A stretch of 64,000 nucleotides of DNA from assembly GCA_037442565.1 (NCBI GenBank), contig JBBIQA010000002.1, forward strand, positions 29,622-93,621, written 5' to 3'. The DNA is from PALSA-911 sp037442565. GTDB lineage: Bacteria; Pseudomonadota; Alphaproteobacteria; Acetobacterales; Acetobacteraceae. The position numbers and the translations under genes were made by a program. Below are positions 53,582 to 62,784 of the stretch, piece by piece. The notes beneath the pieces were generated by a model. It saw only the letters and a list, made by a program, of their open reading frames with translations. It was not told where the DNA came from and made no database searches. Every line of letters starts with the position of its first letter. Positions within the stretch are counted from its first letter, which is position 1.

Positions 53582-54412
53582 ATGAAGCTGGGCGTCGTCA
53601 CCATTCCAAATCCGCTGCCGTCGGGCGATCCGCGCGCGGTGATCGACGGCATCGTCGATTTCGGCCGCCGGGTGGAGGCGCTGGGCTTTTCCGGCCTTTG
53701 GGTCACCGACGCGTTCGGCCGCGGCCGGCCCACGCTCGACCCGCTGATCCTGCTCGGCGCCTTGTGCGGCGAGACGAAACGCATCGAGCTCGGCACCTGT
53801 GTGGTGCAAATTCCGCTGCGCCATCCGGTGGAACATGCGCACCGGGTGCAGACGCTGAATCTGCTATCGGGCGGACGGTTCCGCTTCGGCGTCGGCAGCG
53901 GCTCCACCCAGGCGGATTTCGACGCGGTGGAGGCGGACTACGAAAAGCGCTTCAAGACCTTGCCGGCCTATCTGGAGGTGATGCGCAAGGTCTGGGCCGG
54001 CGAGCCGGTCTACGGCCCCGCGCTGAGCGTATGGCCAGGCACCGAGGGCGGCCCGCAGGTCCTGCTCGGCGCCTGGCGCAGCCAGCGCTGGATCAACCTG
54101 GCCGCACAGCATCTCCAGGGCTGGATCGGCTCGGGCATCTATTCGGAATGGGACGATTTCGCCATCGGCATCGATATGTACCGCCGCGCCGGCGGCAAGC
54201 GCGTGGTTCTGGCCAACATCTTCACCGACCTGCGAGCGGAACCGGCGCCAAACCCGATGGCCGAGCGGGCGAAGATCTCCCTGTATTGCCCCCCGGCCGA
54301 GGCGCGCGACCGCCTGAAGCGCCTGGAAGACATGGGCGTGGACGACGCGCTGCTGGTCTGTCCGTTCGACGCACCGGATCAGCTGGAGCCGATGCGGAAT
54401 TTGTGGGGATAG
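53582..54412 (+). CDS. LLM-class flavin-dependent oxidoreductase
   Basis: A 276-residue luciferase-like TIM-barrel protein, probably using F420 or FMNH2. It begins with a short beta strand (MKLGVVTIPNP), then ALGFSGLWVTDAFGRGRPTLDP, IELGTCVVQIPLRHPVEHAHR and LNLLSGGRFRFGVGSGS, the flavin-binding signature of the family. The C-terminal half is typical. Substrate is unknown. GGGGAG lies 5 bases before ATG 53582. It follows the transglutaminase gene by 49 bases and could be co-transcribed, but there is no functional link that I know of. Tail-to-tail with the channel gene. Confidence 0.88.
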   Translation: MKLGVVTIPNPLPSGDPRAVIDGIVDFGRRVEALGFSGLWVTDAFGRGRPTLDPLILLGALCGETKRIELGTCVVQIPLRHPVEHAHRVQTLNLLSGGRFRFGVGSGSTQADFDAVEADYEKRFKTLPAYLEVMRKVWAGEPVYGPALSVWPGTEGGPQVLLGAWRSQRWINLAAQHLQGWIGSGIYSEWDDFAIGIDMYRRAGGKRVVLANIFTDLRAEPAPNPMAERAKISLYCPPAEARDRLKRLEDMGVDDALLVCPFDAPDQLEPMRNLWG

Positions 54413-54427
54413 GCGCGGAACGAGCCG

Positions 54428-55525
54428 CTACAGCTCAGCCGGTGTCTCGAACAGGCTCCGGTCCCCCAACTTCCGCCCGACCAGCACCAGACCGTCGCCG
54501 GGCTCGATCCGCATGTCCGGCTCGGGCTGGGTGATCACCGCACCGTCGCGGCGGTTGATCTGAACGATGAAGAAGCAGCCGCATGCCTCGCGCTCCACTC
54601 CCTGCACCGTCTGGCTGGCGGCGAGGCTGTCGGGCGCGACGGCGACCACGTCCATGTCCAGCCCCAGCATCAGCAGCGTCTTCTCGAAGTCGCGCATCTT
54701 CTCGGTGCCTCGGATCAGCCGGGCGGTATCCTCATACAGGATCAATTCGGCGATCCGTTCCGCGCCGATATGCGTCGGCTGCACCACCTTGTTGGCGCCG
54801 GCCTGCAGCAGCTTGGTCTCGGTGCTGGATGCCTCGCCGCGGGCGATAATTTCCAGTGCCGGGTTCAGACTTCGCCCGCTCAGGGTGATGAACACGTTGG
54901 CGGCGTCGTTCGGCAGCACCGTCGCCAGCGTATGCGCCCGCGTCACCCCCGCCTCGCGCAGGGCGGCCTCATCGGTCGCATCGCCCTGGATGCAGAGATA
55001 CCCGAGCCCGCGCGCCTGCTCCACCTTGGCGTCGTCCTGCTCCAGCACCACGAAACTGGCCCCGCCCGCCGTCAGTTCCTGCGCCAGCATCAGGCCGATG
55101 CGCCCGAAACCGCAGATGATGACGTGATTCGATAACTTATGGATCTGATGGCTCATGCGCTTAAGGCCCAGGATCTGGTTGATCTGGTTGAGGGTGATGA
55201 ACTGCACCAGCGCGCCGGTGAGGAAGATCACCCCGGTGCAGCCCAGCACGATGGTCGACAGCGTGATGGTCCGCAGCAGCGAGGTGTCGATCGGGTGCAC
55301 CTCGTTGAAGCCGACCGTATAGACGGTGATGATCACCATGTAGATCGCGTCGCCCAGGCTCCAGCCGGCGGCGACGTAGCTGGTCGTGGCCAGTACCATG
55401 ACCACGGCGATGTAGATCAGGCCGACGATCAGGTTGCGCGCGGGGGAGGCGAGCCAGCCTTCCCGGCGCGGCACGGTGCGCGCGATCGGCCGCAACCCGG
55501 CCGAGGTGGAGCGGGGTTGCCTCAC
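54428..55525 (-). CDS. RCK-domain potassium channel with variant filter
   Basis: A 365-residue channel of the Kch type. Two membrane helices (about 30-54 and 85-117) flank a pore loop. The selectivity filter reads TVYTVGFNEVHP, so Asn takes the position of the Gly in TVGFGE-like filters. A soluble RCK/TrkA-N domain follows (HVIICGFGRIGLMLAQEL, GDATDEAALREAGV), then a TrkA-C domain from about 280. TVGFN filters occur in some bacterial RCK channels, so it may still conduct potassium. The start at 55525 is the first in frame; its basic N terminus has no signal peptide. Confidence 0.88.
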   Translation of the reverse strand: MRQPRSTSAGLRPIARTVPRREGWLASPARNLIVGLIYIAVVMVLATTSYVAAGWSLGDAIYMVIITVYTVGFNEVHPIDTSLLRTITLSTIVLGCTGVIFLTGALVQFITLNQINQILGLKRMSHQIHKLSNHVIICGFGRIGLMLAQELTAGGASFVVLEQDDAKVEQARGLGYLCIQGDATDEAALREAGVTRAHTLATVLPNDAANVFITLSGRSLNPALEIIARGEASSTETKLLQAGANKVVQPTHIGAERIAELILYEDTARLIRGTEKMRDFEKTLLMLGLDMDVVAVAPDSLAASQTVQGVEREACGCFFIVQINRRDGAVITQPEPDMRIEPGDGLVLVGRKLGDRSLFETPAEL

Positions 55526-55600
55526 GCGGGCCGGAGTTCGGGCGGGATCGAGGGAAAGCGGCGCACCGCCGCATTCTAGTTCACGCGTGCCCCCGAAGTC

Positions 55601-56287
55601 CTAGGCCAAAATCAGCCGCGCCAATTCATCCGGCGTGCTCAGCATCGGGTAATGCCCGGTGTCGATTTCATGCCAGGACGCCGACAACGCCTCGGCGGCG
55701 CGCTTCTGGTGCGCCACCGGCGGATTGACGCTCTGACGGCACCAGATGACGGTCGCCTGCCATTGCTGCTGCCAGAAGCTTTTCAGCACCACCGGATCGC
55801 GCATCGCCGCGATCGGATGCATCGTGATCCGCGCCGCCGCCCAGTCGCGCATTGCGGGGTCGAGATCCTTGAACAGCCGCCCGGTCACATCGTCGGGAGC
55901 CACGCCGGTGGTGAGTTCCGTGGTGACCGCCGATGGGCGCTTGACGATGTCGGCCAGGCTCTCGCCGTCCATCAGCGCCAGCGCATCGGCGAACACCAGC
56001 CGGCCGATCCGGTCGCGCGCCTTTTCCGCCGCCGCGGTCATCACCATGCCGCCGCAACTGGTGCCCACCATCACCACGTCCGTCAGGTCCTCGTAGTACA
56101 GCAGCTCGGCGATCTCGTTGCCGTGGGTGGCGTTGTCGATGCCCGGGCGCACGGCGTGCTTGCGCTCCGCACAGCCATCCAGCGTCGGCGCATAGACCAG
56201 GTGCCCGGCGGCGCGCAGCCGAGCGGCGACGGGTTGCCAGACCCAGCCGCCCTGATAGGCGCCGTGGATCAATACGAAAGTCGTCAT
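55601..56287 (-). CDS. Alpha/beta hydrolase (methylesterase-like)
   Basis: A 228-residue cytoplasmic hydrolase. FVLIHGAYQGGWVWQPVAARL contains the oxyanion loop. VVMVGTSCGGMVMTAAAEK has the nucleophile Ser in GTSCGG, and the late GHYPMLSTPDELARLIL supplies the catalytic His. The pattern resembles salicylate/methyl-jasmonate-esterase-like bacterial proteins. Substrate is unknown. GGGGAGAG lies 5 bases before ATG 56287, which decides the start over a longer frame. Confidence 0.88.
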   Translation of the reverse strand: MTTFVLIHGAYQGGWVWQPVAARLRAAGHLVYAPTLDGCAERKHAVRPGIDNATHGNEIAELLYYEDLTDVVMVGTSCGGMVMTAAAEKARDRIGRLVFADALALMDGESLADIVKRPSAVTTELTTGVAPDDVTGRLFKDLDPAMRDWAAARITMHPIAAMRDPVVLKSFWQQQWQATVIWCRQSVNPPVAHQKRAAEALSASWHEIDTGHYPMLSTPDELARLILA

Positions 56288-56466
56288 GGTGTCTCTCCCC
56301 CTCGGTCCTGCTGCGGCCGGGCCGTTGCATCCATCTTCGCCGGTCCCGGCAGCCTTGGCCAGCCAGTACCTTGTGCTACCGGCCGGAATGGGTGGAAATT
56401 GTTCGTTGAGCACGTTCGGGCAGAACACCGATCCCAGCGTTCCATGGAAAAAGGAGATTTCACGCG

Positions 56467-58188
56467 ATGCATGACATTGTCATCCGCGGCGGTACCATCG
56501 TGGACGGCACCGGCCGTCCGGCCTTCACCGGCGACGTCGCCATCGACGGCGACAGGATCGTCTCGGTCGGCGGCAAGGCCGGTCCGGCGCGGCGCGACAT
56601 CGACGCGGCGGGCCATCTGGTCACCCCCGGCTGGGTCGATATCCACACCCATTACGACGGGCAGGCGACCTGGGACCCGGTGCTCGCACCGTCGTCCTGG
56701 CATGGCGCCACCACCATCCTGTTCGGCAATTGCGGCGTCGGCTTCGCCCCGGTCCGCAAGGAACACCACGATGCATTGATCGACCTGATGGAAGGTGTTG
56801 AGGACATTCCCGGCATCGCGCTGGCCGAGGGCCTGAAATGGGACTGGGAAAGCTTCCCCGATTTCATGAACGTGCTGGAACAGATGCCGCGCACGATCGA
56901 CGTCGCGGCCCAGATCCCGCACCATCCGCTGCGCGTCTTCGTGATGGGCGAGCGGGCGCTGAAGCACCAGATCGCCACCGACGAAGACATTTCCAAGATG
57001 CATGACCTGGCGCTGGAAGGCCTGCAGGCGGGCGCCTTCGGCTTCACCACCTCGCGCACCGAGAACCACCGGACCATGGCCGGCGAACAGGTGCCCGGCC
57101 GCTATTCCGAGAACAAGGAACTGCTCGGCATCGGCGCCGCACTCGGCAAGGTCGGCGCGGGCGCGTTCGGCATGTTGTCCGATTTCGAGGACGAGGCGGA
57201 CGAGTTCGCCTGGATGAAAAGCCAGTACCGCGCCACCGGCCGGCCGCTCTGGTTCCTGCTGACCGACCGTTCCACCGACCCCGAGCGCTGGAAGCGCCTG
57301 ATGGGCGGCGTGCACAAGGCCCGCGCGGAAGGCGCCTCGATCACCGCGCAGGTCGCCTGCCGTCCGGTCGGGCTGATCCTCGGCCTGACCACCTCGCTGA
57401 ACCCGTTCACCCCCAAGCCGACCTTCCACGCGCTCAGCAAGCTGCCGAACGCCGAGCGCCTGGCGAAGCTGCGCGATCCCGCCATCCGCGCCCAGATCCT
57501 GAACGAGGACAACGACCCGCGGCTGTTCGACATCATGACGCCGCTGCAGCGCTTCATCTGCACGCGGTTCGACCGGCAGTATCCGCTGGGCGATCCGCCG
57601 GACTACGAACCCACCGCCGACCGCAGCATCGAGGCGATGGCGGGACGCACCAACCAGACCCCGGCCGAGTTCTGCTACGACTACCTGACCGGGGAGGACG
57701 GCACGCGGATGCTGTATTTCCCGATCACCAACTATGTGCACGGCGATCACGAGGTGGTGCGCCAGATGCTGGCCGACCCCGCCACGCTGGTCGGGCTCGG
57801 CGATGGCGGGGCGCATTGCGCGCAGATCTGCGACAGCTCGATGCCCAGCTTCATGCTGACCCACTGGGTGCGCGACCGCACGCGTGGCCCGCGCTTCCCG
57901 CTGGAATGGATCGTCAAGCGCCAGACCAGCGAAACCGCCGACTTCTTCGGCTTTTCGGATCGCGGCCGGTTGCTGCCGGGCAAGAAGGCCGACGTGAACG
58001 TCATCAACTACGAAGCCCTGCGCCTGCATCACCCGGAACTGCTGAACGACCTGCCCGCGGGTGGCAAGCGCCTGGTGCAGCGCGTGGATGGTTACAAGGC
58101 GACGATCGTTTCCGGTGTGCCGATCTTCGAAAACGGCGCCGAGACCGGGGCGCGGCCGGGCAAACTGGTGCGTGCCGGGCGCCTGTAA
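56467..58188 (+). CDS. N-acyl-D-amino-acid deacylase family amidohydrolase
   Basis: A 573-residue amidohydrolase family 3 protein. The N-terminal beta part (MHDIVIRGGTIVDGTGRPA) leads to the metal motif GWVDIHTHYDGQATWDP. FGNCGVGFAPV, TTSRTENHRTMAG, LGDGGAHCAQICDSSMP and a C-terminal LLPGKKADVNVINYE follow. It probably hydrolyses N-acyl-D-amino acids, though relatives include dihydropyrimidinase-like enzymes, and the 573-residue form is longer than classical D-aminoacylase (about 480). It diverges from the hydrolase at 56287. Confidence 0.85.
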   Translation: MHDIVIRGGTIVDGTGRPAFTGDVAIDGDRIVSVGGKAGPARRDIDAAGHLVTPGWVDIHTHYDGQATWDPVLAPSSWHGATTILFGNCGVGFAPVRKEHHDALIDLMEGVEDIPGIALAEGLKWDWESFPDFMNVLEQMPRTIDVAAQIPHHPLRVFVMGERALKHQIATDEDISKMHDLALEGLQAGAFGFTTSRTENHRTMAGEQVPGRYSENKELLGIGAALGKVGAGAFGMLSDFEDEADEFAWMKSQYRATGRPLWFLLTDRSTDPERWKRLMGGVHKARAEGASITAQVACRPVGLILGLTTSLNPFTPKPTFHALSKLPNAERLAKLRDPAIRAQILNEDNDPRLFDIMTPLQRFICTRFDRQYPLGDPPDYEPTADRSIEAMAGRTNQTPAEFCYDYLTGEDGTRMLYFPITNYVHGDHEVVRQMLADPATLVGLGDGGAHCAQICDSSMPSFMLTHWVRDRTRGPRFPLEWIVKRQTSETADFFGFSDRGRLLPGKKADVNVINYEALRLHHPELLNDLPAGGKRLVQRVDGYKATIVSGVPIFENGAETGARPGKLVRAGRL

Positions 58189-58218
58189 CGCAGCCGATCC
58201 CGGATTGGGATAAATCAG

Positions 58219-58242
58219 GGGCGGTCCTTCGGGGCCGCCCTT
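58219..58242 (+). terminator. UUCG hairpin between convergent genes
   Basis: A 9-bp stem (GGGCGGTCC with GGGCCGCCC, one G-T pair) closes a TTCG tetraloop at 58228-58231. TTGCT follows on the plus strand. It lies 31 bases after the deacylase stop and just before the convergent TPR gene stop, so it may end both transcripts. The T run is weak. Confidence 0.6.
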
Positions 58243-58257
58243 GCTAATTCCGGGCCG

Positions 58258-59874
58258 TCAGGCCGCGTCGCGCATCTCCGCCAGCAGCGCCGCCGCGCGT
58301 GCCACCACCGGCGCCCAGTCGCCGCTGGCTTCCTGGCGCAGGATGCGCAGCGTCGGATACCACGGGCTGTCCTCCCGCCCGCTCAGCCAGCGCCAGCAGC
58401 TGTCGTAGCGATCCAGCATCAGCACCGGTTTGCCGATGGCGCCGGCGAGGTGAACCACCGAGGTGTCTACGCTGACCACGGCATCCAGATTGGCGATGAT
58501 CGCGGCGGTGTCGGCGAAGTCGGCCACATCGTCCATCGGGTCGTGCAGCACGAACCCCGCTGGGCAGGCCCGCGCCTGTTCCGCCTCCGGACCTTTCTGC
58601 AGGCTGATCAGCGCCACGCCCGGAACCGAGCCGAGGGGCGCGAGCTGCGCGAGCGGCGGGCTGCGGCGGCGGTTCAGGGAGGTGAAGCCGGGGAGCCAGG
58701 GCCGCGACTGTCCCGCCCAGACCAGCCCCACGCGCAGCCGAGCAGCCGGCAACCGGCCCGCCCAATCGCGCACCAGCGCCGGATCGGCGCGCAGATAGGG
58801 CGTTGCGGCGGGAATGGTCGAAAGCGTCGTCTCGAAGGCGCGCGGCAGGCTGAACACCGGCACGTGGTAGTGATAGGCGGGCAGGGGAGCATCGTCGGGC
58901 AGCAGCGTCACATCGGGCAGCGTGCGCAGCAGGCGCAGCAGCGGCCGCGGCACGCGTGCCAGCACCCGGGCGCCCCGTGCCACCAGCAGCGGCAGATAGC
59001 GGCAGAATTGCAGCGTGTCGCCGAAGCCTTCCTCGTGCCAGGCCAGCACCACGCGCCCGCGCAGGTCCAACCCCTCCACCGCCGGCAGCAGTCTGTCCTT
59101 CGGCAGCGCCGGCCAGACGCCGCTGGCCAGCCGTGCCTCATAGTCCGGCCAGGCCTCCGCCATCCGTCCGGCCCGCAGCAATGCGACGGCCCGGTTGGAG
59201 CGCAGGCGCGGGTCGTTCGGCGCGCGGGCCACCGCTTCGTCATGCGCCGCGGCCGCCTCATCGAAACGTCCCTCGATGGCCAGCGCCATGCCCAGATTGG
59301 TCCAGACCGCGCCTTCGCCTGCATCCAGCGCGATCGCCCTCTGGAAGGCGGCGATGGCGCCCGGGACGTCGCCCATTTCGTGCAGCGCCATGCCGAACAG
59401 GTTGAACGCCGGGCCGAAATCGCTGGTGGCGGCGAGGAAATCGCGCAGCACGCCGGCCGCCCCGGCCGCGTCGTCGCGGTCGATCAGGAATTCGGCATGG
59501 GCGTAGACCAGCCGCGCATCCTCGCCCTCGATCACCCGGCAGGCGCGGAACTGCGCCTCCATCAGCGCCGGCATGTGGCGGCAAAGCGCGATCAGGTCGC
59601 GGCACGGATGCGCGAAGCCGGGCCGCCTTCGCGCCACGTCCCGCAGGCAGGGCGCCGCCCGCTCCGCGTCACCCTGCGTGGCGATGGCAAGACCGAGCAG
59701 CAGCATCGCCTCGGTATCGCCCGGATACGCCGCCAGCCAGGCGCCGGCCTCCGCCTCCGCCGCCGCGGGGCGGTTGGTTTCGAGCGCGGACAGCGCCCGG
59801 CCGAGCGCGGCGGCGCGCAGCCTAGAGCTGATCCCGACGGGCCGGGCGGCCATTTGCGGCATGGACATGGACAT
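58258..59874 (-). CDS. TPR protein with glycosyltransferase-9-like C-terminal domain
   Basis: A 538-residue protein. Residues about 20-235 form TPR-like helical repeats; the clearest are FNLFGMALHEMGDVPGAIAA and WTNLGMALAIEGRFDEAAAA. From about 250 there is a GT-B domain like those of heptosyltransferases, with VVLAWHEEGFGDTLQFCRYL and the C-terminal signature VVSVDTSVVHLAGAIGKPVL. Similar TPR-glycosyltransferase fusions are common in alphaproteobacteria; the acceptor is unknown. The start (59874) could move to one of the in-frame ATGs a few codons in (MSMSMPQM). Confidence 0.85.
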   Translation of the reverse strand: MSMSMPQMAARPVGISSRLRAAALGRALSALETNRPAAAEAEAGAWLAAYPGDTEAMLLLGLAIATQGDAERAAPCLRDVARRRPGFAHPCRDLIALCRHMPALMEAQFRACRVIEGEDARLVYAHAEFLIDRDDAAGAAGVLRDFLAATSDFGPAFNLFGMALHEMGDVPGAIAAFQRAIALDAGEGAVWTNLGMALAIEGRFDEAAAAHDEAVARAPNDPRLRSNRAVALLRAGRMAEAWPDYEARLASGVWPALPKDRLLPAVEGLDLRGRVVLAWHEEGFGDTLQFCRYLPLLVARGARVLARVPRPLLRLLRTLPDVTLLPDDAPLPAYHYHVPVFSLPRAFETTLSTIPAATPYLRADPALVRDWAGRLPAARLRVGLVWAGQSRPWLPGFTSLNRRRSPPLAQLAPLGSVPGVALISLQKGPEAEQARACPAGFVLHDPMDDVADFADTAAIIANLDAVVSVDTSVVHLAGAIGKPVLMLDRYDSCWRWLSGREDSPWYPTLRILRQEASGDWAPVVARAAALLAEMRDAA

Positions 59875-59951
59875 GCGCCGCAGTGTCGGTTCGTCGCGTT
59901 AACGCTTGGTGTATCCCGCCGGCGGCTGGTGTATGCGGCTGGGACCGCGCG

Positions 59952-61046
59952 TCAGACGCGGAATTCGCGCAGCGCGTCCGGCTTGAATGCCAGCCCATGT
60001 CCCGGCCGCTCCGGCGCGGTGATCATGCCATCGGCGATCGCCGGCGGGTCCACCCACAGATCGTCCAGAAGCCCCATGTGCTCGGCCCAGATCCCGTTCG
60101 GGATCGAGGCCATCACGTGCACGTTCAGCTCCGGAAACAGATGCGGCGCCATCTGCATGCCCCAGGTGTCGGCCAGCACCGCGATCTTGCGCAACTCGGT
60201 CAGGCCGCCGCGCATCGGGTCGGGTTGCAGGATCGGGCAGCACGGGTTCTCGAAGAACGGCCGCAGATCGTATCGGGTGAAATGGGTCTCCCCGCCGACC
60301 ACGCGCATGTCCAGCGCATCGGCCACGCGCATGTAGCCGGCGAAATCGTCGGCGATCACCGGTTCCTCCAACCAGTAAATATCGAATTCCTCGAATTTGC
60401 GGCCCATCCGGATCGCCACGTCGGCGGTCCAGCCCATGTTCACGTCGATCATGATGTCGATGTCCGGCCCCAGCGCCTCGCGCATGCGCCGCACGTTCGC
60501 CAGATCGGTCCGCAGATCATGCACGTGCGCCACCTGCATCTTGATCGCCTTGAAGCCACGCGCCACGAAGCGCCGCGCCTTCTCGATCATGCCGTCGCCG
60601 CCCAACTGGCGAAAGCAGCCGCTGCCGTAGATCGGGATTTCCGAACGGCAATGCCCCCACAGCCGGTGCAGCGGCATGCCGGCGGCCTTGCCGACGATGT
60701 CCCACAGCGCGATGTCGATGGCCGACATCGCCATGACGGTGATGCCGCCGCGCCCGGAGGTGAGCAGCGCACGCCAGAGGTCGTGCCAGATGGCCTCCAC
60801 TTCGGTGGCGTCCCGCCCCTTGATCATCGGCACGATCGCCTCCTCGATGCAGGCGCCGATGGTGCGCAGCACCGGCGAGTTGAGGATGTGCAGGTAGCCC
60901 ATGCCGGTGATGCCGGACGCGGTCTCGATCTCCACCACCACCAGGTCACGCTGGCCCTTGAACGGGTTGCCCCATAGATCGGGCGTGTCCGGCCAGGGCG
61001 TGCGGACCAGGGTGACGCGGACATCGCGGATCGTGGTGTCTTGCAT
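59952..61046 (-). CDS. Mandelate racemase/muconate lactonizing enzyme family protein
   Basis: A 364-residue enolase-superfamily enzyme, a probable sugar-acid dehydratase or racemase. Metal ligands are D201 (MIDVNMGW), E227 (YWLEEP) and E253 (VVGGETHF). A His/Asp dyad is suggested by D276 (QPDPMRGG) and H302 (APHLFPELNVH), which points to the mandelate-racemase subgroup. The usual KxK motif appears as K169-x-Q171, so the second lysine base is missing. ATG 61046 is preferred over an upstream in-frame start because the domain begins right after it. Substrate is unknown. Confidence 0.88.
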   Translation of the reverse strand: MQDTTIRDVRVTLVRTPWPDTPDLWGNPFKGQRDLVVVEIETASGITGMGYLHILNSPVLRTIGACIEEAIVPMIKGRDATEVEAIWHDLWRALLTSGRGGITVMAMSAIDIALWDIVGKAAGMPLHRLWGHCRSEIPIYGSGCFRQLGGDGMIEKARRFVARGFKAIKMQVAHVHDLRTDLANVRRMREALGPDIDIMIDVNMGWTADVAIRMGRKFEEFDIYWLEEPVIADDFAGYMRVADALDMRVVGGETHFTRYDLRPFFENPCCPILQPDPMRGGLTELRKIAVLADTWGMQMAPHLFPELNVHVMASIPNGIWAEHMGLLDDLWVDPPAIADGMITAPERPGHGLAFKPDALREFRV

Positions 61047-61104
61047 GGGGTGTCTCCGATTGATGGGTCTGGCCTGAACGGCGGGATGATGAGGTGGGCG
61101 GCCG

Positions 61105-61602
61105 CTATTTGGGTTTGTGGGACACGCGGTCGAGTACCGCCAGCAGCAGGGCGGAGGCAAGGAAGGTGAGGTGGATCACGGTGGACCAGAGGATCTTCGC
61201 ATTGTCGTAGTGCTCGACGTTGAGGAAGACCTGCAGCAGGTGGATCGACGACACGGCGACGATGGAGGCGGCGAGCTTCACCTTCAGCGCGGAGGCATCG
61301 AGCTTGCCCAGCCAGGAAAGCTGATCGCCGGAGTTCTCGATCCGGCTGACGAAGGTCTCGTAGCCCGACAGCATGACCATCACCATGAGCGAGGCGACGA
61401 GGGCCGCGTCGATCAGGCCCAGCATGGCCAGGATCATTTCCGTGCTGCTCGCGGTGAGCACGTCCTGGACGAGCTTGCCGAGCTTCCACGCGAAGGCGAC
61501 GGCGTAGACGGCGAGGCCGATGCCGAGGCCGATGTAGAAGATCACCAGCAGCCAGCGCGCGGCCAGGATGGTGCGTTCGATGACACGTTCGAGCGGGTTC
61601 AC
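61105..61602 (-). CDS. UPF0114 (YqhA-like) membrane protein
   Basis: A 165-residue protein with about four membrane helices. It starts with ERVIERTILAARWLLVIFYIGL, the family signature, and continues with MLGLIDAALVASLMVMVMLSGYETFVSRIE and KLAASIVAVSSIHLLQVFLN. UPF0114 proteins have no established function. It is 58 bases upstream of the enolase-family gene on the same strand and may be co-transcribed with it. Confidence 0.92.
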   Translation of the reverse strand: MNPLERVIERTILAARWLLVIFYIGLGIGLAVYAVAFAWKLGKLVQDVLTASSTEMILAMLGLIDAALVASLMVMVMLSGYETFVSRIENSGDQLSWLGKLDASALKVKLAASIVAVSSIHLLQVFLNVEHYDNAKILWSTVIHLTFLASALLLAVLDRVSHKPK

Positions 61603-61805
61603 GGGGTTCGGTCCTTTCCGGCAGGCACGGTTCGGGAAATCGGCCGCGACAGGTTGACACGCACGGCCGGCGATTGCGAAACCCCGGGGATGATCGGGTG
61701 CAATCGGCGACTGACACCTCGGAACGGCGCCTGGATACAGGTCGGCGGCAAGAGGGCGCGTGCGCGGCCTGGCCTGGCCTCCCGGCGCGAAACCCGGGTG
61801 GCGCC

Positions 61806-62777
61806 ATGAACTGGGGCCTTGCCGCCATCGGCCTGGGCGGAGCCATCGTCATCGGCATGGTTGCCTGGTTCGGGGCGCAGTCGATCGGCGCGGAGGTGCT
61901 GGCGGCCTCCTGGGTGGTTCCCATCACCGGCGCTTTGCTGGTGTTTCAGCTCTGGCTGTCGGCGGTCGCCTGGCGGATCGCCATGGATGTCGACATGCCC
62001 CGGCTATCGCGCTTCCTGCGCATCCGCTGGATCCGCGAGGCGGTGAACTCCCTGCTGCCGGTGGCGCAGCTGGGCGGCAATCTGGTCGGCATACGGCTGC
62101 TGGCCCAGCGCCGGGTCCGCGGGGTGCTGGCCGCCGCCGGCACCGTGCTCGACCTGACGATCGAGGCGCTGACCCAGTTCCTGTTCACCCTGGCCGGCTT
62201 CGTGGTGCTGGCGATGATCGACACCGAGCGGTCCTGGTCACCCTGGGTGGGCGGTGTGCTGCTGAGCGGCGCGCTCGGCGTCGGCGGCTTCATCGTGGCC
62301 CAGCGCGTCGGTCTGATGCGGCTGGTGGAGGTGCTGGCCGACAAGCTGGCGGGGATGTTTCCGGCCTTCGCCTTCGGCGGGGCGTCGGGCCTGCACAACG
62401 AATTGCTGCGCCTGCAGCGCAACCCGCGTGCCCTGCTGCGATCCTGCTGCCTGCATCTGCTGGCGTGGTCGCTCGGCACGATCGAGGTTTGGCTGGCGCT
62501 GACGGCCATGGGCCAGCGGCCCGGCCTCGGCGCGGCCTTCGTGATCGAAAGCCTGGGCATGGCCGCCCGCAGCGCCGGCTTCGCCGTGCCCGGCGCGCTC
62601 GGGGTGCAGGAGGGTGGGCTGATCGTGGTTTGCGGCCTGTTCGGGATCCATCCGGACATGGCGATCGCGCTGTCGATGATTAAACGGCTGCGTGAACTGG
62701 TCGTCGGCATTCCCGGCCTGATCGCCTGGCAGCTCAGCGAGGGCAGGCGGATCGTGCGGAGGAAACGCGAGGGCTAA
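61806..62777 (+). CDS. Lysylphosphatidylglycerol synthase TM region / HpnL-like membrane protein
   Basis: A 323-residue integral membrane protein with roughly seven or eight helices. It matches the LPG-synthase-TM/UPF0104 group, of which HpnL is the hopanoid-associated member: SRFLRIRWIREAVNSLLPVAQLGGN, a conserved polar stretch between helices, and RSAGFAVPGALGVQEGGLIVV, the C-terminal signature. It may transport or modify a lipid such as a hopanoid. No hopanoid genes are adjacent, so the HpnL name is tentative. ATG 61806 starts at the first hydrophobic helix. The 203 bases upstream contain nothing I can name. Confidence 0.8.
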   Translation: MNWGLAAIGLGGAIVIGMVAWFGAQSIGAEVLAASWVVPITGALLVFQLWLSAVAWRIAMDVDMPRLSRFLRIRWIREAVNSLLPVAQLGGNLVGIRLLAQRRVRGVLAAAGTVLDLTIEALTQFLFTLAGFVVLAMIDTERSWSPWVGGVLLSGALGVGGFIVAQRVGLMRLVEVLADKLAGMFPAFAFGGASGLHNELLRLQRNPRALLRSCCLHLLAWSLGTIEVWLALTAMGQRPGLGAAFVIESLGMAARSAGFAVPGALGVQEGGLIVVCGLFGIHPDMAIALSMIKRLRELVVGIPGLIAWQLSEGRRIVRRKREG

Positions 62778-62784
62778 GGCTGGA

